This document shows, in pieces, positions 1 to 8,156 of a DNA stretch of 10,516 nt. The stretch is taken from assembly GCA_003024985.2 (NCBI GenBank), contig PXIH01S0011258.1, one strand, 5' to 3'. This DNA comes from Euperipatoides rowelli (Eukaryota > Onychophora > Udeonychophora > Euonychophora > Peripatopsidae). Made by a program: the position numbers and the translations under genes. A model generated the notes under the pieces. The model was given only the letters and a program-made list of their open reading frames with translations, did no database searches and had not been told where the DNA came from. Within the stretch, counting starts at the first letter, position 1; each line of letters starts with the position of its first letter.

Positions 1-844
1 TTCAGCAATGGTTGAAATACCTTTCCATGCAGAATGGGCCTAAATCACCAATACAAACAATGACACTATGCTAATTAATGACGGTTTGGTTTGTAATCTT
101 TAATTTTAAAATTTAATAGATTTCTTGGCATCTCAATTTTTATGCCATTGAGTAATAAAAATTATAATATTTTTTTCCATTTTAAAAGCTTTAATGGTGG
201 TCAATCTCCATTCTTATCTTTCTACAATTTTTTTTCATAAACTGTGAATTTTTTTTCTTTTAAAATTAAAATGAAAACAAAGCTGTCAATCTTTCATGAG
301 GTTGACCATTAAGAAAAACATGACTTTTGGCGAAGATGAAATTTAGCAGCTTCATCTTTTATGTGAATGTTAGGTTGTTATGAAGTATGTGTCTTACAGT
401 CTTTCAGTCATGGATATTATTATTTTTGCCTGACTTGAGGCTTATTTCTCTTTTTTTAATTTCACCTTTAATTTTTTTTTATAACCCAAATTCTTGGTGG
501 ATTCAAATCTTTGTGGGCTCTGGTGGTATCAAGTCAAATTACAACATGGTGCCTTAAATGAATATTTAGTACATTTTTTTTACTTTATTTTTTGTAATAA
601 GCCTATTTTTTTAAGCTTTAAGTGGTGGACACCTCCCAACTTATGGTGTGTGCCCCGGACGGCCACTCTATTAGCCAATAACTTCAGCCATCCCTGTGAT
701 ATCATAGGCCAGAGTAAATCTTGCCTTGAATATCACCATTCAGTTGAAATTATTAATCTTTTAATTTTGTCAAGTAAAATGTGTAATTCAAACATATTCC
801 GTCTAATCATACAATTAGTTGTATTGTATTTGAATAATTTATTT
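1..844. other. AT-rich stretch with no supported gene
   Basis: Mostly A/T with homopolymer runs. The plus-strand open frame at 494-847 (117 codons) has no recognisable domain, an erratic aromatic-rich composition, and runs through AT-rich DNA, so I do not call it a gene. About 640-720 is clearly richer in G+C (for example CCCCGGACGGCC near 653) than its surroundings and may be the remnant of an interspersed repeat I cannot name. A small hairpin is possible at 333-358 (8-bp arms AAGATGAA/TTCATCTT, 10-base loop), which is unremarkable in DNA of this composition. Confidence 0.6.
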
Positions 845-1455
845 TAAAGCTAAATATCGTATAGATNTATATCAAGATGAATCCGATAATACCAACATTA
901 AAAAAGAAGACAAAAATGATTTAACTGACACAATGATTAAAGTACCACATGTACTTGCTGAAGAATTAAAGCATGTGCAGTAAAACACATGAAGAATGGA
1001 AAGGCACCAGGAGAACACAACATAATTGATATTATAAAATCAGGTGGTGAAGAAATAGAAAAAACACTTGCTCAGAGTTTTACAGAATACCTAAAACAAA
1101 GAAATATACCAATTGATTCGAGTAATGCGGTTGTAATATTGTTATTCAAGAAAGGTGATAAAAAAGACCTTAAAAATTACAGACCTATAAGCTTGTTACC
1201 AGTCATATATAAAATTTTCANCAAAGTTCTGACAAATAGATTGCAAAAAGAATTGGATGAGGCTCAATCAAAAGGACAAGCTGGTTTCTGGAGTGGATTT
1301 AGCACTATGGACCACCTGGAAATAGTACGAGAAGTCGTTCAAAGATGCATTGAATATGAACTCCCCCTTTGTATAGGATTTGTTGACTATGAAAAAGCTT
1401 TTGATTCCATATATACTCAATTTGTATTGGATGCCCTAATATGCCATAATTCAAT
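845..1455 (+). mobile_element. RTE/BovB-like LINE fragment: 5' half of the reverse transcriptase domain, defective
   Basis: Remnant of a non-LTR retrotransposon polymerase, the enzyme that copies element RNA into DNA at a nicked target. The clearest frame is 989-1459. Counting M(989) as residue 1, it shows the pre-finger motif NGKAPGE (3-9), the finger motif LLFKKGDKKDLKNYRPISLLPV (about 51-72), QAGFWSG (97-103), and motif A FVDYEKAFD (131-139) with the expected catalytic Asp at 133. Upstream, 853-980 continues the domain in another frame (Y-R-I-D-X-Y through LAEELKHV), so there is a frameshift near 975-980. The usual Arg in QAGFRSG is Trp (TGG), as expected from CpG decay of CGG. The copy stops shortly after motif A. 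Motif B, the F-A-D-D box, thumb, endonuclease and both element ends are absent. It runs into minisatellite DNA, so the last residues of the frame (about 150-156) are probably not element sequence. The RTE/BovB-like assignment is from motif wording; another related non-LTR clade is possible. It cannot be functional. Confidence 0.87.
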
Positions 1456-1459
1456 GTAA
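989..1459 (+). pseudogene. Longest open frame of the LINE reverse transcriptase remnant (156 codons)
   Basis: This is the readable core of the LINE fragment, not a host gene. The ATG at 989 is an internal Met of the motif MKNGKAPG and not a real start: conserved sequence continues upstream in the same frame (I-K-A-C-A-V-K-H) and then in a shifted frame. A full-length polyprotein of this group is roughly 1000 residues with an N-terminal apurinic endonuclease, so about one seventh is present. Position 78 is unknown because of an N at 1221. The stop after 156 codons lies in minisatellite-like sequence and does not mark a natural C terminus. Confidence 0.85.
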
Positions 1460-1974
1460 ACTCATATTATATAATTTACTGTTTGATTTACTTGAAAGAT
1501 CTGCTAAAATTGATCCTACTGATGCTTTTGGGGCTTCCTCTGATCATTCCCTACCCTTGGGATAATTAGTTGAAAATTCTAGGTAAAAAAGCTCCAGAGT
1601 TTGCTATACAACTGCATAGCAAATTCTTGAGCTCCAGTTACTCTAGAAACAGCCTGAGATACATTTTTAAAACTTATTTATAGACAATGTGTAGATTCGT
1701 TTTTTTAGTATCATATAATTCACTGTTGTGTCATATTATATAATTTGTTATACATCGTATTATATAATTCACTGTTTCATCATAAGGCTATGTAATTTAC
1801 TGTTACATCATTATATATGTTACTGTTAGGTGATATTATATGCTGCAATTCACTGTCACTTCATATTAATATATAATTCATTGTTATGCCTAATTATATA
1901 ATTCACTTTTAAGTTAAATTATATAATTAATTGTTACATCATATAATTCACTGTTTAGTCATATTATATAATTC
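1442..1974 (+). repeat. Degenerate AT minisatellite, block 1
   Basis: Diverged tandem units of about 20-30 bp with the approximate consensus TCATATTATATAATTCACTG plus TTA and two or three variable bases. A first clear unit is at 1462-1484, and a weaker one at about 1442-1460 abuts the LINE fragment. After a non-repeat spacer (1485-1710) about eleven units run continuously from 1711 to 1974. Every unit keeps a core close to TATAATTCACTGTT, while the 5' part varies in length. Units differ from one another, so the array is old or evolving by small local duplications. No coding potential is seen. Confidence 0.85.
1590..1633. repeat. Inverted repeat / potential hairpin in the minisatellite spacer
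   Basis: Arms of 18 bp (1590-1607 and 1616-1633) pair with two mismatches around an 8-base loop (ACAACTGC). One mismatch would be a G-U wobble in RNA. The arms begin and end with AGCTCC-like sequence and share GCTAT/ATAGC at the loop. The hairpin lies in a less AT-rich 225-bp spacer (1485-1710) separating the first minisatellite units from the main block, so it may belong to a small insertion. No terminator or RNA gene is implied. Confidence 0.7.
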
Positions 1975-2011
1975 CTAATATTATATCATGGTATTTAATT
2001 AAAATACAATG

Positions 2012-2336
2012 GGCCCTAGTTATCTCCCCCCTCTCATCTCTTACCTCATAACCTCCTTCCCTAATATCCCCTCTCTTAACCCCTTCTCCCCTCCTATCTC
2101 ATCTGCCCATTTATTGTTTTAAAAACGAAAAACTGCTATTTGCCAAAACAATTTAAAATAGCCTATAAATCTCTTAATGTTTCAACATATTCAAAAGAAC
2201 AAAATAGTCAGTTTTTCTTATCTGTATTACAGTATACAGTAGAATATCTTATTGTTTAATCATTACTAGGGACAACCTTGCTGGACTATAGTCTGTTGTT
2301 GTCCGACATATTTGTATTTGTATTTGTATCAGAAAA
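2012..2336 (+). mobile_element. Probable SINE-like / short non-LTR insertion
   Basis: About 325 bp that interrupts the minisatellite. It begins with a pyrimidine-rich tract (about 2022-2105, repeated CTCCC/CCTT/CTC words). Near its 3' end is a nested inverted repeat: outer arms GGACAAC (2270-2276) and GTTGTCC (2298-2304) enclose the perfect palindrome GACTATAGTC (2284-2293). It ends in a short (ATTTGT)n tail (about 2309-2328). A 3' stem-loop followed by a short tandem tail is typical of several non-LTR families and the SINEs that use them. A candidate target-site duplication, AAAATACAATG (2001-2011) and AAAATATAATG (2337-2347), matches at 10 of 11 positions. No tRNA-type A or B box was identified, so the class is inferred. 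Confidence 0.5.
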
Positions 2337-2452
2337 AAAATATAATGATAATGTCAGTTTTTCACGTGCGGGTTTAGATTGAATTTTTTTCTTGTTTTAT
2401 AATAATAAACTCAAGCATGCACTTAACTATAAAAGATGAGTCTTTCATTGCT

Positions 2453-2762
2453 GAATTATATAATATGATTATATAATTCACTGTTAAGTCAAATTATATA
2501 ATTATATAATTACTGTTGTCATGTTATATAGCAGTGAATTATATGATGTAACAATGAATGTTATGCCATATATAATTCACTGTTAACTCATTATTTTATA
2601 CTATTCATTGTTACATCATGTATTTACTGTTACTTCAAATAAAAATTACTGTTATACCATGTTATATAATTCACAATTTTCTAATATATAATTCACTGTT
2701 ATATCATATTACATAATTCACTGTTATATATAATTCAGCTATATCATATTATATATTCACAG
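2453..2762 (+). repeat. Degenerate AT minisatellite, block 2, with inverted units
   Basis: Same ~24-bp unit family as the block at 1442-1974, with roughly a dozen diverged copies. Most lie in the same orientation, but two stretches are reversed. 2453-2468 is the exact reverse complement of the last unit of block 1 (1959-1974). It also forms a perfect 12-bp inverted repeat (2453-2464 and 2468-2479, 3-base spacer) with the next direct unit. 2532-2555 is the exact 24-bp reverse complement of 1930-1953. The two blocks are separated by about 480 bp that contains the SINE-like insertion, so they were probably one array. Confidence 0.82.
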
Positions 2763-3554
2763 TTTCTTCCAAATGCATCATTCATTCTTGCATTTGAATG
2801 AAGCTGCTTCATATTATACTGTTTGCCTTAGATTTCTCAAATTCTGCTTCACAATTAACTCATTCATTTTTAAGTTCAAGAAATATTAGCCTCGGATTTA
2901 CCGAACAGTCAAAATTCAATGCCCAAATTCAAAACACATCATTTTCTATGGTTTTCCTAATGGTTAATCTTTAATGGATTGACATGTTACTCATAGTTAA
3001 CAGATCATAACAATTGAAGAATTTGATTGAAACTATTCATTTTGCTCACTCAATCTTGTCTTTTTATGGCTATAGTCTATTTTGTTTTACTGATTAATTA
3101 TCAGTATCTTTTAAAGGTCAACCATTTTATATTGTTTTATTTTAAAAGTTGTAGCTATTATTTGTTAAAATTTGTAGCAATAAGTAAACATGAATGAATA
3201 GCATCTATACAGTTGCAATACTGTGTTTGGATGAGAAGTTTAATGCTTTACAAGTGATTTTTAATTAAAGTGCATCAATTATAATAATTTATTTATTTAC
3301 ATATAAGCATAAAAATGTATTTTTTTAATTTGTAACTATTAGTTTAATTCTTGCAATAATGTCTATAAAATCATCATGGTCATCTATTTTAGACATTGAC
3401 AAGTGGTACTGAAATTACTAAATGAAATGCAGATTGGGAAGTAATGTTTAAAAGTAATGTGTTACAGTAACTTATTCAGTATTGAATTATGTTCTAGACA
3501 GAGTAACTTTTATTCAAGATGAATACAAAAATGTAGTATTTTTATCAAGTCTTT
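2763..3554. other. AT-rich stretch, nothing recognised
   Basis: No open frame of useful length, no RNA gene and no clear repeat boundary. The AGTAACTT-type words near 3440-3520 resemble words at 4050-4110 and 4747-4770 (for example GTAACTTATTCAGTATTGAATTA near 3466, with a diverged match near 4061). They could be subterminal repeats of an old DNA transposon, but no paired terminal inverted repeats were found. Confidence 0.5.
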
Positions 3555-3637
3555 AACCAAAGTTATATTTTAACCAAGGTTACTTTTTAACAAGTTACTT
3601 TTTAACCAAAGTTACTTTTTAACCAAAGTTACTTTCA
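3555..3637 (+). repeat. 17-bp tandem repeat, five copies
   Basis: Unit AACCAAAGTTACTTTTT begins at 3555, 3572, 3589, 3604 and 3621. The third copy has lost two bases, giving a 15-bp step. The last two copies are nearly identical and the first two are more diverged. The array stops abruptly at TTTCAC (about 3637). It is a short minisatellite without coding content. Confidence 0.88.
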
Positions 3638-4094
3638 CATTTAATTACTTTATGTTTCTCTCTAGGTCCTACCTTCAAATTTGAAAATTTTCCATGAATA
3701 AAATTAGGCAAGAGCACTAAACAATCAAAAATGTCCTCTGCTGGTTGAAGCAGTGAAAGTTATCAATAGTTGTATTTTGACCTTTTTAATCAATAGCTAA
3801 AGACATTTATATTTGTGTCTACCTTTGGTATGATCATTTTGATAATCAAACATTAACAATTTTTAAAATATAGTCAATTTATAATGCATTTGGTTTGATT
3901 GATTTGAATGGTTTCATTTGAATTACTTTTCATCAAGGCTATTTCTCTGAAACCCATTTAGATTTTAATGCTGATAACATCTACACCAGTTTGTAGTTAC
4001 AAAATAACTTTTAACTTTCTTGTACTACTTAATTAATACTCAATTACTTTATCATAGTGTGTAACTTACTCAGTACTCAATTATTTTTATAATC
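3638..4094. other. AT-rich stretch, TTACTTT/ACTCAATTA-rich, no gene
   Basis: Recurring words such as ATTACTTTA, AATACTCAATTACTTTA and ACTCAATTATTTTT occur between about 4025 and 4094. They resume right after the LINE insertion (ACTTTTACTCAATTAATA, about 4755-4772), showing that the LINE landed inside this repeat-like patch. No reading frame or RNA gene is supported. Confidence 0.5.
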
Positions 4095-4109
4095 AATAAC
4101 TTTACTTTT
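4095..4109 (+). repeat. Target-site duplication, left copy
   Basis: AATAACTTTACTTTT, a perfect 15-bp match to 4747-4761. It lies directly before the first recognisable LINE bases (GAAGTGGTGAATGG). Together with the right copy it defines the insertion at 4110-4746 as a single target-primed event. Confidence 0.85.
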
Positions 4110-4746
4110 GAAGTGGTGAATGGTTTCATCTATTTGGGACCGATGATTTGTAACAATGGAAGTTATGAATGTCAAATTTGGAGAAGATTGGCAAGGGCAA
4201 AATAAGTTGTCGGCAAAGACAGGACCTTCACAAAAGTGACAAAATTAAAACTGGCTAAGACACTGATACTTTCCATTACAATATACTGTATGGATTGAAG
4301 AATGACCAAAAAAGGATGGTTGCCTTGTAAATGTGGATATACCATCATATGTTATGGATATCATAGACATAATATAGTGTCGGATCTATTTTAAAATAGC
4401 TGAAAATAAAGAAGAAACTTAATGCTAAAATTGACAGGGATACCTCCTCTACTTTGTGCATATATCTACAAGTGATGGATCATTGTATAAATTATAATAT
4501 AGTGAAATATTGAGGGATCAGATTGAAGGGAAGAGCTCCGATGTGATGAGCAGACCATTTGAGGAAATGATGAGGGGATCAGATTGAAGAGAAGAGCTCT
4601 GATGCAATGGACAGACCAGTTGGGGGAATGATGAGAGGAAAATTGCAGGAGGCAACCCAGGTAGTGCAAGATAGGTTGACCTGGAGACAAATGACAAGCA
4701 CTAACTAGAATCACCNTGCTCATCTTGTGAGCAATGGAAATGGAAG
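4110..4746 (+). mobile_element. 5'-truncated LINE copy: C-terminal end of an RTE-like polyprotein
   Basis: A dead 637-bp copy of the last part of a non-LTR polyprotein. The first frame reads EVVNGFIYLGPMICNNGS, then IWRRLARAK-stop, then KLAKTLILSITIYCMD. This matches the conserved post-catalytic block of RTE/CR1-like reverse transcriptases (FxYLG, RRxAxAK, TKLxLxKxLxxSIxxYGCE). Near the end, the RGRPPxRWxDQI motif is seen in decayed form twice (KGRAPM and KRRALMQWTDQ). The QEATQVVQDRLTWRQ motif (about 4646-4690) marks the C terminus, followed by the 3' end GCAATGGAAATGGAAG. Several stops and frameshifts make it non-functional. The 5' truncation plus the flanking perfect 15-bp duplication is the standard outcome of target-primed reverse transcription. 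It is a separate insertion from the copy at 845-1455, although it could be the same family. It has one N at 4716. Confidence 0.87.
4512..4632 (+). repeat. 60-bp tandem duplication inside the LINE copy
   Basis: Copies 4512-4571 (60 bp) and 4572-4632 (61 bp) both start GAGGGATCAGATTGAAG or GAGGGGATCAGATTGAAG and end GAATGAT/AAATGAT. They differ at roughly a sixth of positions. The duplicated piece carries the conserved GR-P-RW-DQ motif, which an intact element has once. The divergence shows the duplication is not recent. A minus-strand open frame at 4466-4723 is simply the antisense of this repeat. Confidence 0.85.
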
Positions 4747-4761
4747 AATAACTTTACTTTT
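4747..4761 (+). repeat. Target-site duplication, right copy
   Basis: AATAACTTTACTTTT, identical to 4095-4109, immediately 3' of the LINE end (AATGGAAATGGAAG). Flanking sequence resumes as ACTCAATTAATA, matching the word pattern of the left flank. Confidence 0.85.
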
Positions 4762-5586
4762 ACTCAATTAATAAATTCCTTATCACTGATGAAATAAATA
4801 TTGTGCTTAATTACTAATTTAATTTGAATGTTATGGAGGGAAAAATATTTTGAACCGTGTTTACATTTTGTGTCATCAGAAAAATAATCTTGTGCACAAT
4901 GAATTTTTCAAAATATTAAAAGTAATCTCATCTAAATACAATTATTTTCATTCTTAAATAACATTTTTTTTTTTTAACCAAATGAATTATTTTTTTGAAA
5001 ATAAATAATAAATATATGCCTTTAGTTTAACGTTTACTGTATACAAATATTTTTTCAAAACATGTTTTATATTTGTGTTAAACATTCAAGTAATTTTTAT
5101 CTTTAGGTATATTTATTTTTCAAAAACAAATATTAGAAATGCTTTTAGAATAATCTCTGCATGATATATTTAACTTTCTGATTGGCTTTTTATAGATTTT
5201 TCCTGGAGGGAGCAGAAAAAAGAGTAACAACAATTAAGGATGAATAGAAAATTACAGCTAAATCAAATTGAAAATCTCCTATTGCACTTAAAATCTATAC
5301 TAGTGTGCAAAAAAAAAAAAAAACGTTTGTTTCTTCCCTTCCTTGCAAAATTTTGTTAAATATTTATGTTTTTGAAGGTGCTGAACTTGAATCTGTCAGT
5401 CAATTTGTTCTATCATCCACAGTTTTCTAGAGATTTTAGTTTAAAGTAAAAAAAAACTCACTTTTTCACTCAGAGAAGATTAACATATTTTACCAAATAT
5501 TTATTTACATTATAAAATATTAAAGGTAACACTAATTAATCCTAATACATGAAAATATGTACACAAAAAAATATTTTGTTGTCTTC
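4762..5586. other. AT-rich stretch, nothing recognised
   Basis: Contains a T run at 4964-4975, an A run of 15 at 5309-5323 and many AAATATTT-type words. No open frame, RNA gene or clear transposon end is seen. The A run is not preceded by any sequence I recognise as a retrotransposed copy. Confidence 0.5.
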
Positions 5587-5800
5587 TGTCGCTTATATTT
5601 GCATTTCTGCTGCAGAGCCCAACAGTAGTCTGCCAACATAATCTGGTTCCATTTGCCGCTGTATCATTTTATTTTTTCAGATATGTCTGATGGAATGTTT
5701 CTCCTCACTCATCTGATACCGGCTCCATAAACTGTAGAAAAAAAATAGGTGTAAGAAATGCACATTTAGCAACATATTGCATCCTAATACTCTATATGAA
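5587..5800 (-). pseudogene. Frameshifted fragment of a multicopy invertebrate protein family (LGCNM...FLH...SDE-GE-FHQ...MLADYCW)
   Basis: Read on the minus strand, successive blocks match a conserved C-terminal region I recall from many uncharacterised, transposon-like proteins of invertebrates. The blocks are LGCNMLLNVHFLH (about 5749-5787), VSDE-stop-GETFHQ (about 5690-5719), and YSGKWNQIMLADYCWALQQKC (about 5600-5663, MLADYCW at 5619-5639), ending KYKRQK. Order and spacing fit the family pattern (GCNMSxKxHFLHSH, then SDEQGERFHQDI, then GKWxxNMLADYCW). At least two frameshifts and internal stops show it is dead. Further upstream on the minus strand NYLGNQ (about 5896-5913) could be a remnant of a family FLGN motif, but the spacing is longer than expected. 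I cannot name the family's function; its multicopy nature suggests a mobile element. The plus-strand frame at 5777-5968 overlaps this in antisense and is not a gene. Confidence 0.62.
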
Positions 5801-7570
5801 TGGGTACTGCTGACACAGAAACTCAATCAAGTGATTGACTGGTTCAAAACAAATAACACACACACACGCAGGTTCTGTTGGCTGTTGACAAACTACACTG
5901 ATTTCCTAGATAATTTCTTTGTATCCATCCTTATGATGCCTAAACAGTTGTGGCAAACATTATTGTGAATGCTTCCCATGTTCTCATCTCATTAGAGTTT
6001 AATATATTTTGGAACTCATACTCTCAAAACAACTGTCTGATCTGAAAACCAATAAAAATTCCCTATTTTATTTTTGTGTCACTAAGGCATATAAATGTTT
6101 GTCTTAAGTAAAAAAAAAAACATCACCTCTCTATTTATTTTTTGCAAAGATGGCAACAAGATTTTGGCATATCCCTAATGCTGGATGTCCTAAGTTCTTC
6201 TCACCAGGAATAGTTTTAGTTCGATCAGGTCTTGTTTTAACTACATAGTGGGAATATTTCATTCAATTTTCCCAGCAACACAAAAAAAAAACAATATTTC
6301 ATATACCTTACTTGTAGTCCAGTCAACAAAGCAATTACTTTTAAGTCTGTACATACTGTAAGTGTATATCCCTCATATTGAATTATTTTAAGCAGAATAA
6401 CTATGTTTTGATATGTTTCTTTCATATGGATTACATACCCAATTGGTATTGAAGAGTGTTCATTATGGTTGCATAATAAAATGGCTGACAAATTCACCTT
6501 GGATGAATCAATGATGAGCCGTCATTGTTCAGGGGAGTTCAGAAGATTAAATACTTGTAACAGGCCTTAAATTTTGTTAAAGTATATTAGATCACCAACC
6601 TTTGAGAAAAAGAACACAAATGACTTTCGTTTTGGCAAAATGAAACCTATACATCTTTTTTCTAGAAGGCTACATTGCTTGAGACACAAACTAAGTAACT
6701 GAGGTTTGTTTTTTAGAAGTTTTAAATCCTAAACCAGATGTTTAATTGTGCCTGGGTGTTCAGGTGTGGCGGTTTGTAGTAAAGAGGGATGAGGACTACC
6801 ACCTTCATGTTGCTGGCACTAGCATCTGCAGGTGATTCTTCAGCCTCCAATACTGAGACCAGATTGTATATTCTGGTTTGGCACAGGTAAAGTGTCATCA
6901 TACGGAAGAATTTCAATGCAGATGCTATTTTAGGTTATTGGATTTTTTGTTTTGATTTTGAAGTAAAGTCTATGATGTCTGTCATACAAAAATAGCAGTC
7001 ATCCTCCCTACCATAGCTACAGCAAAAGGTATAGGTTTGTTTGTAGGCCTGCCTATAATTTAAACAGCCATTCAGAGTTCTCAAATATATGTTACAGCAA
7101 AGGTTATCTAGATCTCCAACCTTGTATCCAAAATAAAGATACTTCTTTACAAGTTGTGTTAGTGTTTAATTTTTGTGTAAACTTTTAAGGTGATTTCCCA
7201 TATATAAATAGCAAAAGTTGTAGATACTATTTTATAAGAACAAGATGACCATGACAGTGCACTCTAAATACATAACAAAGGTACTAAAGAGAATGAATTC
7301 AAATTAACACCACTGATATAACAAAACAAATAAAATACTGAACTTGCAAAACACAAATCTAAACACTTGATGAAAAACTTTACGAATAAGTATTAAGCAC
7401 ATTCAATTTATATAAACTTTGCTACACATCTAACACATGGCTGTAATGAACATTCTAAAAAAAAAGTCACTTTCAATCTAGAAGGAAGAGCAGAATTGAT
7501 GCTCAAGTCCTCATACATTTAGTATGAACTATCGGTTATCTTGCGTGTACTTGCTAGCAGTGTTTCTGCA
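5801..7570. other. AT-rich stretch with short unrecognised frames, no supported gene
   Basis: Minus-strand frames at 6237-6497 (86 codons) and 6722-6916 (64 codons) have no recognisable domain, signal or codon bias. A shorter minus-strand frame at 6131-6262 (43 residues, containing KTRPDRTKTIPGEK) is less AT-biased than its surroundings but I do not recognise it. 6740-6900 is somewhat GC-richer and includes ACCAGA...TCTGGT arms around TTGTATAT (about 6860-6880). These could be exon or transposon remnants, but nothing decides. No tRNA or rRNA was seen. Confidence 0.45.
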
Positions 7571-7640
7571 TTAGCAAATTTTTCCACTAAATTTAGCAAA
7601 TTTACAAACCTATATAGTGAACAATTTAGCAATAGTGGGA
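7571..7640 (+). repeat. Short interspersed TTTAGCAAATT motif cluster
   Basis: The word TTAGCAAATT recurs at about 7571-7580 and 7593-7602, with a diverged form (TTTAGCAAT) at about 7625-7633, separated by irregular spacers. This looks like a small decayed repeat and not a binding-site array. No gene lies nearby to give it a regulatory role. Confidence 0.4.
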
Positions 7641-7895
7641 TTTTTTACAATTTCATAATGATAAATTTGGAATAAAAAATGTATAGGCTAAGCATTTCTC
7701 GTGAATTTCCAAAGTTGGCTGTTCACCTTTAAAATTTAATTTTGATTAAAAGTTGATGAAACAGTAATTCTATAAACAAACTGTCTAATAAATTTACTGA
7801 GGCTTCCAGTAGTTTGAAAATGAATAAAATAAAGCAATATATTCATGAAAAACATTTATTTTTCTCAAAAATGTCTGCCCACAAAAATGGTGCCT

Positions 7896-8109
7896 GATTA
7901 TTATTATTATCATTGTCGTCGTCGTTGTCATCATCGTCGTCACCACCACCATCATCATCATCATCATAATAATAATAAACATCAACAACATCATTATCAT
8001 TATCAACATCATCATCACCAGCACCACCGACACTACCTGCGCCAACAGCACCACCACCAGCATCATCACCATTATTATTATTTTTTTTTTATCATTATCG
8101 TTGGTGTTG

Positions 8110-8156
<47 letters not shown>

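Noticed and set aside
494-847. 117-codon plus-strand open frame
   Set aside because: No domain or coding bias, aromatic-rich chance composition, and it crosses T-rich homopolymer DNA.
1442-2762. CRISPR-like array
   Set aside because: Units are diverged and lack constant repeats with unique regular spacers; the host context is eukaryotic and the structure is a degenerate minisatellite.
4466-4723. 85-codon minus-strand open frame with repeated Ser/His motif
   Set aside because: It is the antisense of the LINE C-terminal region, and its internal repeat is the 60-bp duplication.
845-4746. The two LINE pieces as the two halves of one interrupted element
   Set aside because: The downstream piece has its own perfect target-site duplication, so it is an independent 5'-truncated insertion.
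5720-5750. Splice acceptor on the minus strand (pyrimidine tract then CTACAG)
   Set aside because: The protein-family similarity continues on both sides of it, so the CTACAG lies within decayed coding sequence and not at an intron end.
5777-5968. 63-codon plus-strand open frame
   Set aside because: Overlaps the minus-strand MLADYCW-family relic in antisense, and has no recognisable features of its own.
6237-6497. 86-codon minus-strand open frame
   Set aside because: No recognisable domain; hydrophobic, AT-driven composition.
6722-6916. 64-codon minus-strand open frame
   Set aside because: Slightly less AT-biased than neighbours, but no recognisable family; could be a decayed repeat, not enough to call.
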